Below, one piece after another: positions 10,301-20,179 of a stretch of 49,028 bases of DNA. The translations under genes and the position numbers were made by a program. Source of the stretch: Aureobasidium sp. EXF-3400. Taxonomy: Eukaryota > Ascomycota > Dothideomycetes > Dothideales > Saccotheciaceae. Every line of letters starts with the position of its first letter. Position 1 is the stretch's first letter. Where the stretch lies: positions 1 through 49,028 of the forward strand of contig SWBL01000364.1 in NCBI GenBank assembly GCA_024195585.1, written 5' to 3'. Below the pieces are notes generated by a model. The model made no database searches and was not told the DNA's origin. It was given only the letters and a program-made list of their open reading frames with translations.

Positions 10301-13300
10301 CCGCCGCCGCCGCCGCTGCAGCTGTTGATCTGACGCCATTTCTACAACAATCCGAGAGACAGCAAAGAGAGATTGAAGAGTTGCGGATGAAGATAAAGAC
10401 GCAAGAGCTCGAACTAAGGTTCCGGCAAGAACAGCACTCGCCCAAGACTCCGAACATTGGCTTAGGAATCTACAACACAAATCACGGTCTACCGACACCA
10501 GTCACCGAGGAGAGTGGTAACAAGAACACCACGTACGGGAACACCGACACTGGAAGTTATGATAATAACAACAACCCGATCTACGTCGAGGACGATAGCC
10601 GGGAAAACGAGGATCTGCAACACGGAGGCCATCATCAACGCTACCCGCAGCAGTCACGACAACAGCATTAGCAGTACCGCTTGGACAACAGTCCAATCGT
10701 CGAACGAGGCCGGAGAAGGCTTGAGCAGCGACAACGATTTAAAAGAGCGACGCCGCGAGAACAAGAAAGAGCGATACGCAAGGCACTTAAGCTTCCCATG
10801 GACGACGATGACACGACGACAAAGATTAGATACCGATCGAAAGCGCAAGGAGAAGCACTGCAAAGAATCATGCACGGCGACTTTAGTGTTCTCACCGTCG
10901 TTCTACCGACCGCTGGAGGCAAGACTCTGCTCTTCACCGCACCGGCTTGTCTGGAAGAAGACGTCGGGGTGACGATCGTGGTGGTACCATTCCGAAAGCT
11001 CATCGACGAGACGGTGAGAGATGCCTAGAAGACGGTGGGCGACTGCGAGGAATGGAGTCACAGCACCATCGATCCAGCGGCTCTTGTGATCGTCAGCGTG
11101 GACAAGATGCACGACCACTTCTGGTTATACGCCCGACAGATGGTGGAGCAAGGCCGATTAAGACGAGTGGTGGTGGATGAATGCCACTTGCTAGTGACTT
11201 CCCACAGCTGGAGACCGCATCTCGTCGAGCTGGAGAAGCTTAAGTCACTCGGCGTGCCGATGGTGATGCTCACCGCCACACTGCCACGATACATGGAGGT
11301 CGAGCTTCGACGTAGTCTAGGAGTCGGTATTGGGATGATGTCGCTCATCCGGGCGTGCACAGCGCGAGAGAACATCACTTACACCGTCAGGCAAGACATC
11401 GGCAAAGGGAAGCTGGTCGAAGAGACGGCTCGAGTTTGCGAGGAAGTCGAAGATGAATTGTGCAGAGCCAGAAAGGAGAAGGCGGTCATCTACTGCCGAA
11501 GCAAGAAAGATTGCGAGGAGATGGCAGAGAGATTGGGTTGCGGACTCTTCTACGCTGGACACGTCGACGGCGAGGAAACGCTAGAGCAGTGGAAGGCGAA
11601 AGGTGGGTTCATCGTGTCGACAACAGCTCTCAGTACCGGACTCAACTACGAGGCGGTCAAGGCCGTCATCCACTCCGGACTCCCATACGGACTGATCGAA
11701 TTCGCTCAAGCATCCGGCAGAGCAGGCAGGGATCCCAGCGAGAGAGTGGACTCGATCGTACTACTTGAACAAGGATGGGAAGAAGAAGAACGACGAACAC
11801 GCGAACTTTTCAACGAGGCACCCGGACCGGATGGAATGGCAATGATCGAATACATCAAGACCGAGGGTTGTCGAAGACTGGTTCTAGGGAAGTATTTTGA
11901 TCCAGCAGAGACAGTCAAGGAATGCCACGACTACAGCAGCGACAACAATAGCGACGACGACGACGACGACGGCGACAAGGACGAACCCGAGACCGAGACC
12001 GATGGCAATGACTTTCAACACTATCAACACTATCAACTCCCACGTAGGAAGCACGATACTGCCGGCAACAAGGCTCCGTGCGACAAATGCGGAGGCGGCA
12101 TGATCGCTGCAGGCACAGAGCAGGTCAGACAGTCCGAACTGGAAAAGGAGATGATCGAGGACGCCATAAATGAGATCAAACTCGGTTGCGTGATCTGCTG
12201 GATGAAGTCAGAACAGCGAGACTCCCATCTGGAGCACGGCGGGGTTGAGTGCGAGGCTCAAAGATTGACAATCACAGACGAAGCCGACGAGACAACCATC
12301 ATCGATGCCGACACATTCCGCAAACAGATCAAGTACGCGAAAGGGAGCAAGACTTGTAGGAAATGCGGCATCAGCCAGAAGATGTGCAACACAAGACAAG
12401 ACGCAAAACAGAAATGTCAATGGCCCGGAATCGCGATACCGGTGCTAATGACGGCCGTTCGAGACCCGATCGGCAGAAACATCATCCGACAAGCTGGATT
12501 CGAGGCGAAGCGGGTGGTGGAAGAAGAAAAAGAAGGGTGGAAGGCTTACGTAGTGTGGTGTGGACAGGCCCGAGATAGGCGGTTATGGGGAGAGATGGTA
12601 AGCAACTCGATGTGGGTGGTGAAGGAGTTCTTGGTGTACAAGAGTGGAGAGAGGATGAGGCAATTTAATGATGATGATGATGATGATAATGATGGTGAGG
12701 ACGGCACTTCGTCTTTCGAGGATCTGGACATGGACATGGACTTGGACGATGACGACTTCATTCTGATCGACTCTGGAACCGTAGAATCCGCGAACCCGGA
12801 AGGAGGAGAACAACAACCCCAACAGCAACAAGGACAACAGCAACAAGGACAACAGCGACAAGGCAAGTACGACAGCCCAGATGCTAGTACCACAGCCGTG
12901 GAGAGACTGGAACGAGCTGGAAAAATACCCAAAGTGTCGAAGCGTCCGATATGCATAGAGGTCAGCAGCAAAGAAGCATTCGGAGCGAAGCTATCGATAT
13001 ACAGAGGATGTTGCCTAGTCTGTACGGCGCGATCAGGCAAGACAGAACGCTCCCACACGTCATGGAGGGCTTGTCCATTGGTGGAGAAGCTAGACTTGAC
13101 GGAGAGAATGGAAGCGATGGAGAAACGACTGGCGGGAATGCGAATGGAAGCGACGTCTGGTTGCAGAAAGTGCTAGAGACCGTGCATGCTGTATGAGCAG
13201 TACAGGATGAGGGCGGGAACAGGAGGAGGGTTGACGGAGAGCAGATACATCAAATGGGACAAGATACAGGGAGCGTGGTGTGGAGAAAGAGGAGAGTTTA

Positions 13301-13539
13301 AAGGGGATGAGCGAGTGAGGGATGATCTTCGAGGAATAGCTTTAGGGTTGTTGTTCAGTTCGAGGGATGAGGTATGGGATTGGGCGTTTGAAGATGGAGG
13401 GTTGGAGGAGGACAATGGAAGCGACAACATGACAGTGATGGTGGAATGGTTAGCAAGCAAGAGCAAGGTAGGGTTGAGGGTCAGAGAAGGGTGGGTACAG
13501 AGTAGCAAATTGTGTGAGCTGGTTTGGGCTTGGGGGTAA
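7351..13539 (+). pseudogene. Telomere-linked RecQ-like helicase fused to OrsD and recombinase-like regions, seven stops
   Basis: From ATG 7351 (next in-frame ATG 7405) one frame runs 2,063 codons to TAA 13537-13539. Residues 60-200 show the OrsD/DUF3505 pattern of paired zinc-finger-like motifs (CQEHGYAIEGVKGHLQREH, later KHCRELHGW). Residues 650-930 look like a tyrosine recombinase: ARGTEI (Arg 721), QNYRH (Arg 841, His 842), GFSTGAGRY (Tyr 899). A poly-Ala tract follows. The RecQ-type core has PTAGGKT (Lys 1191), DECH (1276), a TAT motif III, and QASGRAGRD (about 1454-1462). Cys-rich segments, poly-Asp and poly-Gln runs fill the C-terminus. Stops lie at 8614 (TAG), 9085 (TAA), 9100, 9298, 10669, 11026 and 13174 (all TAG), always in this frame, with no frameshift. 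Each is one C-to-T step from CAG or CAA. Most likely a recently inactivated gene. Confidence 0.8.
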
Positions 13540-13553
13540 ATCCGGGGAAGTAG

Positions 13554-13724
13554 ATGTATGCCCCAGATGGCACCCAGATTCTTGGAAGCAATGCTGGTAC
13601 CAATACCGGTATGATGAACCCGGATATCGTCCAGTTCCCTTGCGACACCACTCTGGGCGGCAAGTTCGCTGCCTTTGGCAAGGAGACTAAATCCCTTTCT
13701 CCTTTGTTACTTCACGCTAGATAG
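13554..13724 (+). other. Short open frame at the element's right edge, possible gene remnant
   Basis: A 56-residue frame opens at ATG 13554, 15 bases after the helicase stop and just after an in-frame TAG. It includes GMMNPDIVQFPCD and LGGKFAAFGKE, which read like real protein but match no family I can name. It could be the 3' remnant of a gene interrupted at this boundary, or chance. Confidence 0.25.
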
Positions 13725-14442
13725 ACTTCTCTTCACTGTTTTAACTTTCTGCATCTACATGGTATACCATTTTATCAATATTATATTTTTACTTCAACTA
13801 TGTTCATCTCTTGCATGTTTGACGTATATTGGTTGTGTCTGTAAATATATCCGGCTAAGGTCTTCTCTCCTGGCCTACACAGGTCCCATCCAACGCTATA
13901 ATGCCAGCGTTAGATACCGTGATGTCAGTTCCGTCAGACAAACGAGACAACAAAGTCACTCTAAACAAGACAATCACAAAGCGTGCTGTCACAATATCTC
14001 AAGCCACAGCTCTGATGATTTCACGCAAGTCTACCTTTTGCTTCTTATTCCCGCTGACCACCCATGTCCATCTGTGGATTTGTACTTGGGCTAATGTAAG
14101 TGACGAGAACGGAAATCCAATGGAAGGTAACTCTCGTGGTTCGGGATTCATGGTGTTTCTCAGTGATGCATTTGATGTGTGGTTGATTTGGGATGGGTTG
14201 TGGTGCAGGATAACGTGGACCTAACATGGAGTGCAGAATAGAACCATCCACACTGACAAAAAGAATTCTTCAAAAGTGTGAATTGAGTAGTTGCGCAGAC
14301 GCAGGCTCGGAAACCAAGGCGACGCGTATCTCCTTACGCTACCACCCATTTCTTAACCTGCCTCGAGATGGGCCACATCTACTTGTTCAGACTCGCAACG
14401 ACCAAACCTTCAATGTCGACTGATATCTTCGCCGGACATCCA
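13725..14442. other. Intergenic, no gene seen
   Basis: Several short open stretches exist on both strands but none shows conserved motifs or a consistent exon structure. Confidence 0.5.
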
Positions 14443-14847
14443 TCACACCTCCGATTGCAATGGCGCGAGCACTCTCAACGGCATCCACCCCTGCATCGCA
14501 TCTCCACCTCTCAACAACGCCCTGATCTCAGACGGGTGAATCCAGAAAAACACAACCATTGTTCCCAACATCAGCACCGCGTCAAACACATACAACGTCC
14601 ACTCATGCTCAACAATATACCCGCTGCTGCCTCCCTGAATAAACTCGATCAAGCGATAAAGCGAGCGCACAAGAGTTAACCCACTACCCACATACAACGC
14701 CGTGAGGTGTTTCTTCCAAGGCAACGGCATAGCCATAACCTTAGCAGTCGGATCCGCACTCATGCGTTTATGAAACACCACAGTACTGACCATAAAGAAT
14801 CCGAAAAACAGCAGTTGCAGTACCAGACCACCGATGATGACTTTGTT
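14443..14847 (-). pseudogene. C-terminal relic of an RTA1-like membrane protein
   Basis: The minus-strand frame encodes the last part of an RTA1-family protein (fungal seven-helix proteins linked to lipid translocation and drug resistance). It has a hydrophobic helix around GLVLQLLFFGFF, the conserved RSLYRLIEFIQGG, then EHEWTLYVFDAVLML and a terminal HPSEIR. The frame is closed on its 5' side by TGA at 14848-14850 with no usable acceptor seen, and the expected N-terminal helices are not recognisable upstream (14850-15300 is full of stops on this strand). A complete member is roughly 280-350 residues; only about 130 remain. I read it as a truncated pseudogene. Confidence 0.7.
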
Positions 14848-15874
14848 TCACTAATGTGATAATGTAGATAACGGTAGTAATATACCCCAGAAGAATAGAC
14901 ATAGTCTTGCGTCCGAGGGTACGGGCTAGTAGAGAGATTAAAGGCGAACGTAGGCGATTTGTCTAATGTCTCGGTCTCAATCTGTAGGCAACGGAATAAG
15001 ACAAAACAAATGGTTGCTAGTAACGAGAAGAATATAAATAGCGAGTAGTACGAGCGTCCATATGTGTACGATCGTCTTTTAAGAAGCTATCCGGGTTAGA
15101 CGTCTAGAAGTGCGTAGAGAAGACAGCGTAAACATTCATCGACGCCTACTTAAGTAGTGACTTTTGCCGCAACATAATCTTCTCTAGAAAGGAGTGTCCT
15201 TAAACATGCTGTTTAAGTACGAGGCTGTAGTAATAGCTCGGTAGTAGCTAACTTCCGCAGAGGAAAACATGATCTTATGAAAGCAGGCACCGGTTATTAA
15301 TGGCTAAGCTAAGCAACTGAGAATGAGAGGAGCGGGGAGCAGAGGTGCTGGATTCTCGCTTTGTGCTCGTAGGATACAAAGCGACGGGGGTACCAAGAGA
15401 ATTTCAACATGGAAGTTGACAGAGATTGACCGTGTCATGACTCAGTTTCGTGGCTACTGGAAAATTTGGGGTACATCGGACCTTGTGTGCTAAGTGTGCT
15501 GTGATGAAGCGATGCTAGCAATGTGTTGACGAGGACCCAAGGAGGGAACAGTGGGTGAGCAAATGCAAGTTGCATGACCCGGCATGGACATACTACCTCA
15601 CGATGGAACAGCAGGCAGGCAGGGCAGATATGACCTCGTGGATCTGATATCCTGAAGTCTTCAAGTTTGTCCGGTATCAACCTCAGAATCGTAACCGACT
15701 AAACCAATACTTTCACTGCTTACAGCAGCAACATTGTTTTGAATAGTTCCATTCGTGATCAAACGAAAGTTCCGGTGGCTCCAAGAGCGGCTACAAATTC
15801 GGGGCTGAGGTCTTCACCATCTACATGATGTCCTCAAAAGGTGATTAAAGCTAGACCACAAGTGACTACAAAGT
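14848..15874. other. Degenerate intergenic DNA
   Basis: No gene is supported. The segment 14850-15300 is dense in TA dinucleotides and stops in all frames, as expected if it holds the eroded 5' part of the RTA1-like gene. No motif could be matched to that family here. Confidence 0.45.
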
Positions 15875-16504
15875 TCATAAATTACCCTTCGACACTGACA
15901 TCCACGTTCCAGCACATTTGGCGTATCGTGATTGGCCTTCGCCAAAAATGCTGACATCCAGAGCCACCTTCCGACCCTCGATGTTGTTAAGAACAGCTGT
16001 CACAGCCACAACACACGGCGTAGTCAAAGGTTTTAGGAATTGCACGTCCATCCTCGCGGTGAACATAGCGATTCCTTCCATGTTGAGAATGTTTCGCGGG
16101 ATCGAGTCTCCTCTCGAGGCCAAGTCATTGCACAATTGGTGGTTCAGCATGATCAGACTACCCATGGCTTCATCCATGAGTGCTGCGATGAGACCTCCAT
16201 GGGCAGAGCCATTGAATCCGTTCACTCCAGACGCCAACTCGAAGAGCAGAGTCGATGAGCGTACCATGAAAGTCTTGCTAGTCTCATCGGCCGACGCGGA
16301 AAGGCTTTCGCGTGAAGGAATTGAGTAAATTCCGATGCAGTTTGGGACGGCGCTAATGCTCCGCAAAGTTTTTCTGAAAAACTCGTCATGAGTTATAGAT
16401 TGGCCGTTCTCATCCTCTTGAAGCCGGCAAGTGGGCGTGAAAGTAGCTGTTCCGGGGCTGTCAAGTAGAGCTGCGCACCATGAAACCGTCCTGAAAGTAT
16501 CCAT
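15875..16504 (-). CDS. Hotdog-fold thioesterase (PaaI/4HBT-like)
   Basis: An intact single-exon gene of 209 residues starting at ATG 16504. The central block GFNGSAHGGLIAALMDEAMG (about residues 95-115) is the signature helix region of PaaI-type acyl-CoA thioesterases, with the HGG element and the Asp/Glu that act in hydrolysis; MDVQFLKPL and the C-terminal beta strands (KVALDVSIFGEG, YAKCAGTWM) complete a hotdog domain. Such enzymes release free acids from acyl-CoA or carrier-bound thioesters. There is no signal peptide, so a cytosolic or organellar role is likely. Its neighbours are relics of an enoyl-CoA hydratase/isomerase and an RTA1 transporter, so it may be a surviving member of a former metabolic cluster (inference). 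Confidence 0.8.
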   Translation of the reverse strand: MDTFRTVSWCAALLDSPGTATFTPTCRLQEDENGQSITHDEFFRKTLRSISAVPNCIGIYSIPSRESLSASADETSKTFMVRSSTLLFELASGVNGFNGSAHGGLIAALMDEAMGSLIMLNHQLCNDLASRGDSIPRNILNMEGIAMFTARMDVQFLKPLTTPCVVAVTAVLNNIEGRKVALDVSIFGEGQSRYAKCAGTWMSVSKGNL

Positions 16505-17103
16505 CTCAACGACTCGAATTTATCGGGATTTGATTTGACGAAGTCCTTGAATTATTGCATCCGGGTGAAGGTTTGGATTGATAGCGTTGACCTGGGTGGG
16601 TGGCGTAGTTGCCGATTCGAATACATTTTTTATTGTAATACGCTTAGCCGGTTGCCTCGGCCTATGGATCATCCCGTGCTTCTTTTTGTTGCATGGATGC
16701 TGCTATCTTAACACCCACTCCACCGCATCGGTAATCGCGCCGAAGCATCGTGCGCAAAGCTGATGTTATCGGTCGTCCACAGCTGCCCGACCGGAAGTCA
16801 CATGCTTAGTTAGCCTCGGCATTCATGAATGTCACGACTACAAAGAGAATTCTCAAAAATGGTTGGTACCAGTTCTCTTGCTTGAAACCTGCTCTCTAGA
16901 TTACTTGCAAGATATTGCATCCTTAATCACGATTCGTCGAAATCTCTATCGAACATATGAGGGTGGTGTTGCTACCCCCCAATCGCGCCGGCTTTGCAAA
17001 TGCTTTTAATACTGCTTTCTCAGGGACAAGTATGATGTCTTTCCCTCGAAAAGGGCACACTTGCGTGAACGCAGCCATTGGCAGTGTATCCATCTAGGAT
17101 CTA
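16505..17103. other. Intergenic, probable eroded 5' part of the next relic
   Basis: No open gene is seen. The sequence just before 17104 may be the decayed start of the enoyl-CoA hydratase/isomerase relic, but I could not align motifs. Confidence 0.4.
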
Positions 17104-17792
17104 TTGCACGCCCTACACTGGCTTGAGAGCGACAGCCCTATCAGAGTTGCAGCAATAACGGGTAAAGGCAGATCTTATACTGCAGGTACGCCGGCCTGGG
17201 ATTATTCTGAAGCATTTGCCTGTATTCACGCGGTTCACAAGCGACTCATCATGACGAAGAAGGTCATCATTAGTGCTGCAAGCGGCATCGCTTTTGGCTG
17301 GAGAACGACGTCGCTTGTCTTGTAGGACCTCGTGTATGCCGTACTGGACGCCACATTGTTTACTCCATCTGTGCAATTAGGCCTTTGTACCGAAGGACGC
17401 AGCTCACAATGCTACCTCTTCTCTTAAGGTGACAAAAAGCAGCGGGCCTGCCCTTAGCCGGGGCGCGTGCGTTTGCCGATGATTCGAGCTCAGTCGTGTT
17501 AGTAAACCAGGTCCTGCAAACACACGTGTTCCTGGATCCAGTGCTTGAGCTAGCGAGAGGTTGCGCCAAGCTTACCCGTAAGAGCTTAGAGATTAACAAG
17601 CAGCTCTTAACTGGATCCATAAAAGGCGCCATGCTCCAAGCGAATGACCACGGATGAGCTGCTAAAGCAGATATCAAGAGACAAAAGATGCCAATCCGCG
17701 TTCGCAAGATTCGAGAAAAAACAGCAGGAGGCAAAACCCAGCAAGCTGTGAGCTTCTACACCCTTGGTAATGCGAAAATCGCCAACTTGTGA
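17104..17792 (+). pseudogene. Relic of an enoyl-CoA hydratase/isomerase
   Basis: Crotonase-family motifs appear in order on the plus strand: RVAAITGKGRSYTAG (17140-17185), KVIISAASGIAFGWRTTSLVL (about 17260-17322), DLVYA followed by FTPSVQLGLCTEG (17327-17400), then LVNQVLQ and LARGCAKLTRKSLEINKQLL (17490-17610). These match the first oxyanion-hole strand, the GxxxG loop, the TP..LGL..EG catalytic region and the C-terminal helix. The frame is broken by TAG right after SLVL (17323-17325), by a TAA near 17428, a frame change around 17430-17470, and a TGA near 17655. The usual peroxisomal C-terminal tripeptide is not seen. The original enzyme probably acted in fatty-acyl-CoA metabolism, perhaps as an ECI1-like isomerase. 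Confidence 0.75.
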
Positions 17793-18028
17793 CGTGTTCA
17801 TGGTCGATGGATGTATTTAGGCCTCTACGAGATCAATAGAATATCACAAGCGGACGCATCAACCTACCCTCATCTACACCATGCATTGTATCGACCAGAT
17901 CTCACTGACTTTTCCACTTTGTGAAGTCCTGATGTACGAGCGCATATGTAGTGTGGAAGCAGGGTTAATAAGAAGGCAGCTTCGCCGTGGCCCACTTTAC
18001 TAGTGGGAAGCCTTTGGTTCGTCACTAT

Positions 18029-19822
18029 TCACAGCCGACTACGGGTTCCATTTGCCCTGGTGGCTGTCATCCGCACGCAGAGCGCTTTCAATTCTGCGAG
18101 ATGGTGGTTGTAGAGCCCACGAGGAGTCTCTTCGTATTTGCGGCAAAGATAGGCTGCGCAAGCCGCAGCGATAGCATGCTGTGCCCCGTTGCCCATGAAC
18201 TTGGTGCTCGAGCCTGCCACGTGCGTCACGCTGATGTGTTTGCCGGCCATCATGAGGTTTGCGATATTGTTCGAATACAGGCACCGGAAGGGGATGGCGT
18301 AGGGCTTGCTGTCTCGCTCGTCCCAGCCCCAGTGCTTGAGGCGGAAATCGTAGCGCTCATGACCGGGATAGTGGAGGCAGAATGCTCCGTCATTGAGAAC
18401 AACGGAGTCGGCAAAAGAGGCGTGCGAGCGTATGTCGTTTTCGGTGAGGACATGTGCGCCTTTGTAACGCGAAAACTCGCCTGTGGCGGTGACGAAGGCG
18501 ACGTGGTCCAGTCTCAAATTGCGCCAAAGAGCCGGTTGCGAGGTTTTGACGTTGGAAAAAGTGCCGTAGAGGGCACGCAGAAGGTGGTCGCGGATATGTT
18601 CGCCCTTGGTGTACATATCTAGGTGCTGCCCGTATTCCCAGAAGTGCGTCATGGGAAGTTTCATACGGCGAGGAATGGACACGGGGGGTGGGACCACGAC
18701 GGGTCCTTCACCGTTGTCGATGCCGGCTTTGACCAGTTGGCCTTCCAGACTTGAGTAGTCTCTGGCAACTTCGGTCGCCCAGGGTACCTGTGGGAAGGGT
18801 GAAGACTCGTCGGAGAGGCGTGTGCGGAAGAACAATGTATTGCCGTGATGCAAACCATCGCGGCGGGAGGCAGCCAACGGTTCACCGTATTCTGCTCGCG
18901 ATTCACGGCCCCAGAGAGTTTCAGCGCCTGCCAGCATGCCGAATAGAGCGCGCCCAGAAGCATCTATGAAGGTTGGCGCAGTGAGGCGGATCTCCCGTCC
19001 AGACTTGGCGTCACGAGCGTCGATGGATGTTATGGTCGAGTTCTCCACTTGAGCGGCATACACGGTGTGTTCAAGGAACATTGTGACGTTTTCTTCCGCC
19101 TCCAGCAGCTGTTTTGCAAAAAGATCTCCGTCGGCGTGGCGTCTAGTCAACTCGTCTACCACAGGCCCAATGATACCTCTGGGCCGTAGACCAGTCTCTA
19201 CGCTCCCGTTCCCACCCAAAACCGGCCTGTCCTGTATCAGTGCGACCCTCTCACCAAGCCGAGCAGCAACAAGCGCAGCTGCAGACCCAGGGATACCGCC
19301 TCCCACGACCACAACGTCGAAGGGAGCCAGGACTACTGGACTCTCCGGGAGCCCAAGCAAGGCCTTGCGCCACGCGCGCGAGGTTTCGCCATGATCGTTT
19401 GGCGGCTCGCCGTCTTCTTGTGACATGAGAATCGCATCGCAGCGGCTGCCGAACCCGGTCAGGTCATGGAGGACGAGATTGGTTTTCCCTACAGCGAGTT
19501 CGATGCGCCCGCCATACTCCCAGCTCCAGTCTTGTCCGCTGGCCCCAAATTCCCGTGGAACGAGGTTGCCGTCAACAGAAAGCGTGAAACGGCCCGGGTG
19601 ATGTCCTGGCACCCAGTCTTTCGCTCGGACCCAGACGTGGTAGTGACCTGACCTTGAGATGCTGACCTGAGTGCTGGCATCAACAACGGGACAGCCGTTC
19701 CCGTGGGCGAGCAAGTAAGGCGATCCCATCTCCAGCTCCCATTGGGAATCTACGATCCAGCCGCCAAGGTCGTCAAACGCCTCCGCCTCTACTAGGATAC
19801 CAGTGTGAGGAACGCGTGCCAT
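18029..19822 (-). CDS. FAD-dependent oxidoreductase with N-terminal beta-rich domain
   Basis: I start the gene at ATG 19822 (597 residues), because the longer upstream frame is mostly translation of an 8-bp repeat array. Residues 1-160 form a beta-rich, carbohydrate-binding-like domain (ILVEAEAFDDLGGW, SGHYHVWVRAKDW, GRFTLSVDG). It is followed by a Rossmann FAD-binding motif VVVGGGIPGSAAAL and the downstream RPVLGGNGSVE typical of the FAD_oxidored (PF12831) family. A conserved late block (YSNNIANLMMAGKHISVTHVA, about 20 residues) belongs to the same family. The arrangement is better known from secreted bacterial enzymes, which hints at an old transfer. No signal peptide is seen; the C-terminus ends in Ser-Arg-Leu, a peroxisomal PTS1-type tripeptide. 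Substrate unknown. Intact, intronless. Confidence 0.8.
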   Translation of the reverse strand: MARVPHTGILVEAEAFDDLGGWIVDSQWELEMGSPYLLAHGNGCPVVDASTQVSISRSGHYHVWVRAKDWVPGHHPGRFTLSVDGNLVPREFGASGQDWSWEYGGRIELAVGKTNLVLHDLTGFGSRCDAILMSQEDGEPPNDHGETSRAWRKALLGLPESPVVLAPFDVVVVGGGIPGSAAALVAARLGERVALIQDRPVLGGNGSVETGLRPRGIIGPVVDELTRRHADGDLFAKQLLEAEENVTMFLEHTVYAAQVENSTITSIDARDAKSGREIRLTAPTFIDASGRALFGMLAGAETLWGRESRAEYGEPLAASRRDGLHHGNTLFFRTRLSDESSPFPQVPWATEVARDYSSLEGQLVKAGIDNGEGPVVVPPPVSIPRRMKLPMTHFWEYGQHLDMYTKGEHIRDHLLRALYGTFSNVKTSQPALWRNLRLDHVAFVTATGEFSRYKGAHVLTENDIRSHASFADSVVLNDGAFCLHYPGHERYDFRLKHWGWDERDSKPYAIPFRCLYSNNIANLMMAGKHISVTHVAGSSTKFMGNGAQHAIAAACAAYLCRKYEETPRGLYNHHLAELKALCVRMTATRANGTRSRL

Positions 19823-20179
19823 AATCGGCGCAGGGGAAAGCAGATATTGTTGGCAGCCTCCGACAGGGGGTTTGGACTCGGTATGCGCAGGTGGGAAAGC
19901 ACGATCGGAAGTCAAATAGGCACGGCTCTGAAAAAGCAATGAAGGGGCTCGGTGTCGAGGGCGGCTGTGCCGAGGTCTCGAGGTCCCGAGGTCCCGAGGT
20001 CCCGAGGTCCCGAGGTCCCGAGGCCCCGAGGTCCCGAGGCACGGACACAATCATGGCAGTTCATCCACATACAACATGTACAAGGGGAGGACATGTACAG
20101 GCTGCCCCCCCTCTAGGGTGAGTTAAAAAATGTATGTGAAAATGGGTTAGAGGCTACAGCGGCGTTCTCGAGCTATGTG
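19823..20179. promoter_or_regulatory. Upstream region between the FAD enzyme and the regulator relic
   Basis: This is the shared upstream region of the minus-strand oxidoreductase and the plus-strand transcription-factor relic. Its main feature is the GAGGTCCC tandem array at 19972-20041. No other regulatory site can be named. Confidence 0.4.
19972..20041. repeat. 8-bp tandem repeat GAGGTCCC
   Basis: About eight near-perfect copies of GAGGTCCC, with two single-base variants (GAGGTCTC at the left edge, GAGGCCCC inside). The array lies about 150-220 bases upstream of the FAD-oxidoreductase start. The unit is GC-rich and could bind a regulator or expand by slippage. It is open in several frames, which artificially lengthens the neighbouring frame. 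Confidence 0.85.

Larger units (their letters stand above)
5145..13539. mobile_element. Candidate mobile or subtelomeric helicase unit
   Basis: The span covers the 542-residue gene, the divergent promoter and the 6.2-kb OrsD/recombinase-like/RecQ frame. Fungal telomere-linked helicases have RecQ cores and spread in subtelomeres; tyrosine recombinases mobilise Cryptons and Starships. The combination here suggests a mobile or formerly mobile unit, but this is inference. I found no terminal repeats, no target duplication and no telomere repeat, so the limits given are only those of the coding regions. Confidence 0.4.

Noticed and set aside
9927..10457. Minus-strand frame with poly-Ala tract
   Set aside because: It is the shadow of the GCC/GCT-rich tract in the helicase frame on the opposite strand.
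7351..13539. Stop codons in the helicase frame explained by introns
   Set aside because: The coding-like sequence continues on both sides of each stop in the same frame and without gaps in the conserved motifs. Seven introns all a multiple of three long, each placed at a stop, would be required, and no matching donor/acceptor pairs were seen.
7351..13539. Reassignment of TAG to glutamine in this genome
   Set aside because: Other genes in the window end normally with TAG at the expected length, for example MED13 at 32464-32466, so TAG is a functional stop here.
5145..13539. A Starship captain (DUF3435) element
   Set aside because: The recombinase-like part is fused to a RecQ helicase and no separate DUF3435 captain gene, cargo pattern or flanking repeat was seen.
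19823..20050. N-terminal extension of the FAD oxidoreductase
   Set aside because: The added residues are a translation of the GAGGTCCC array, open in several frames, and the next ATG at 19822 directly precedes the conserved domain.
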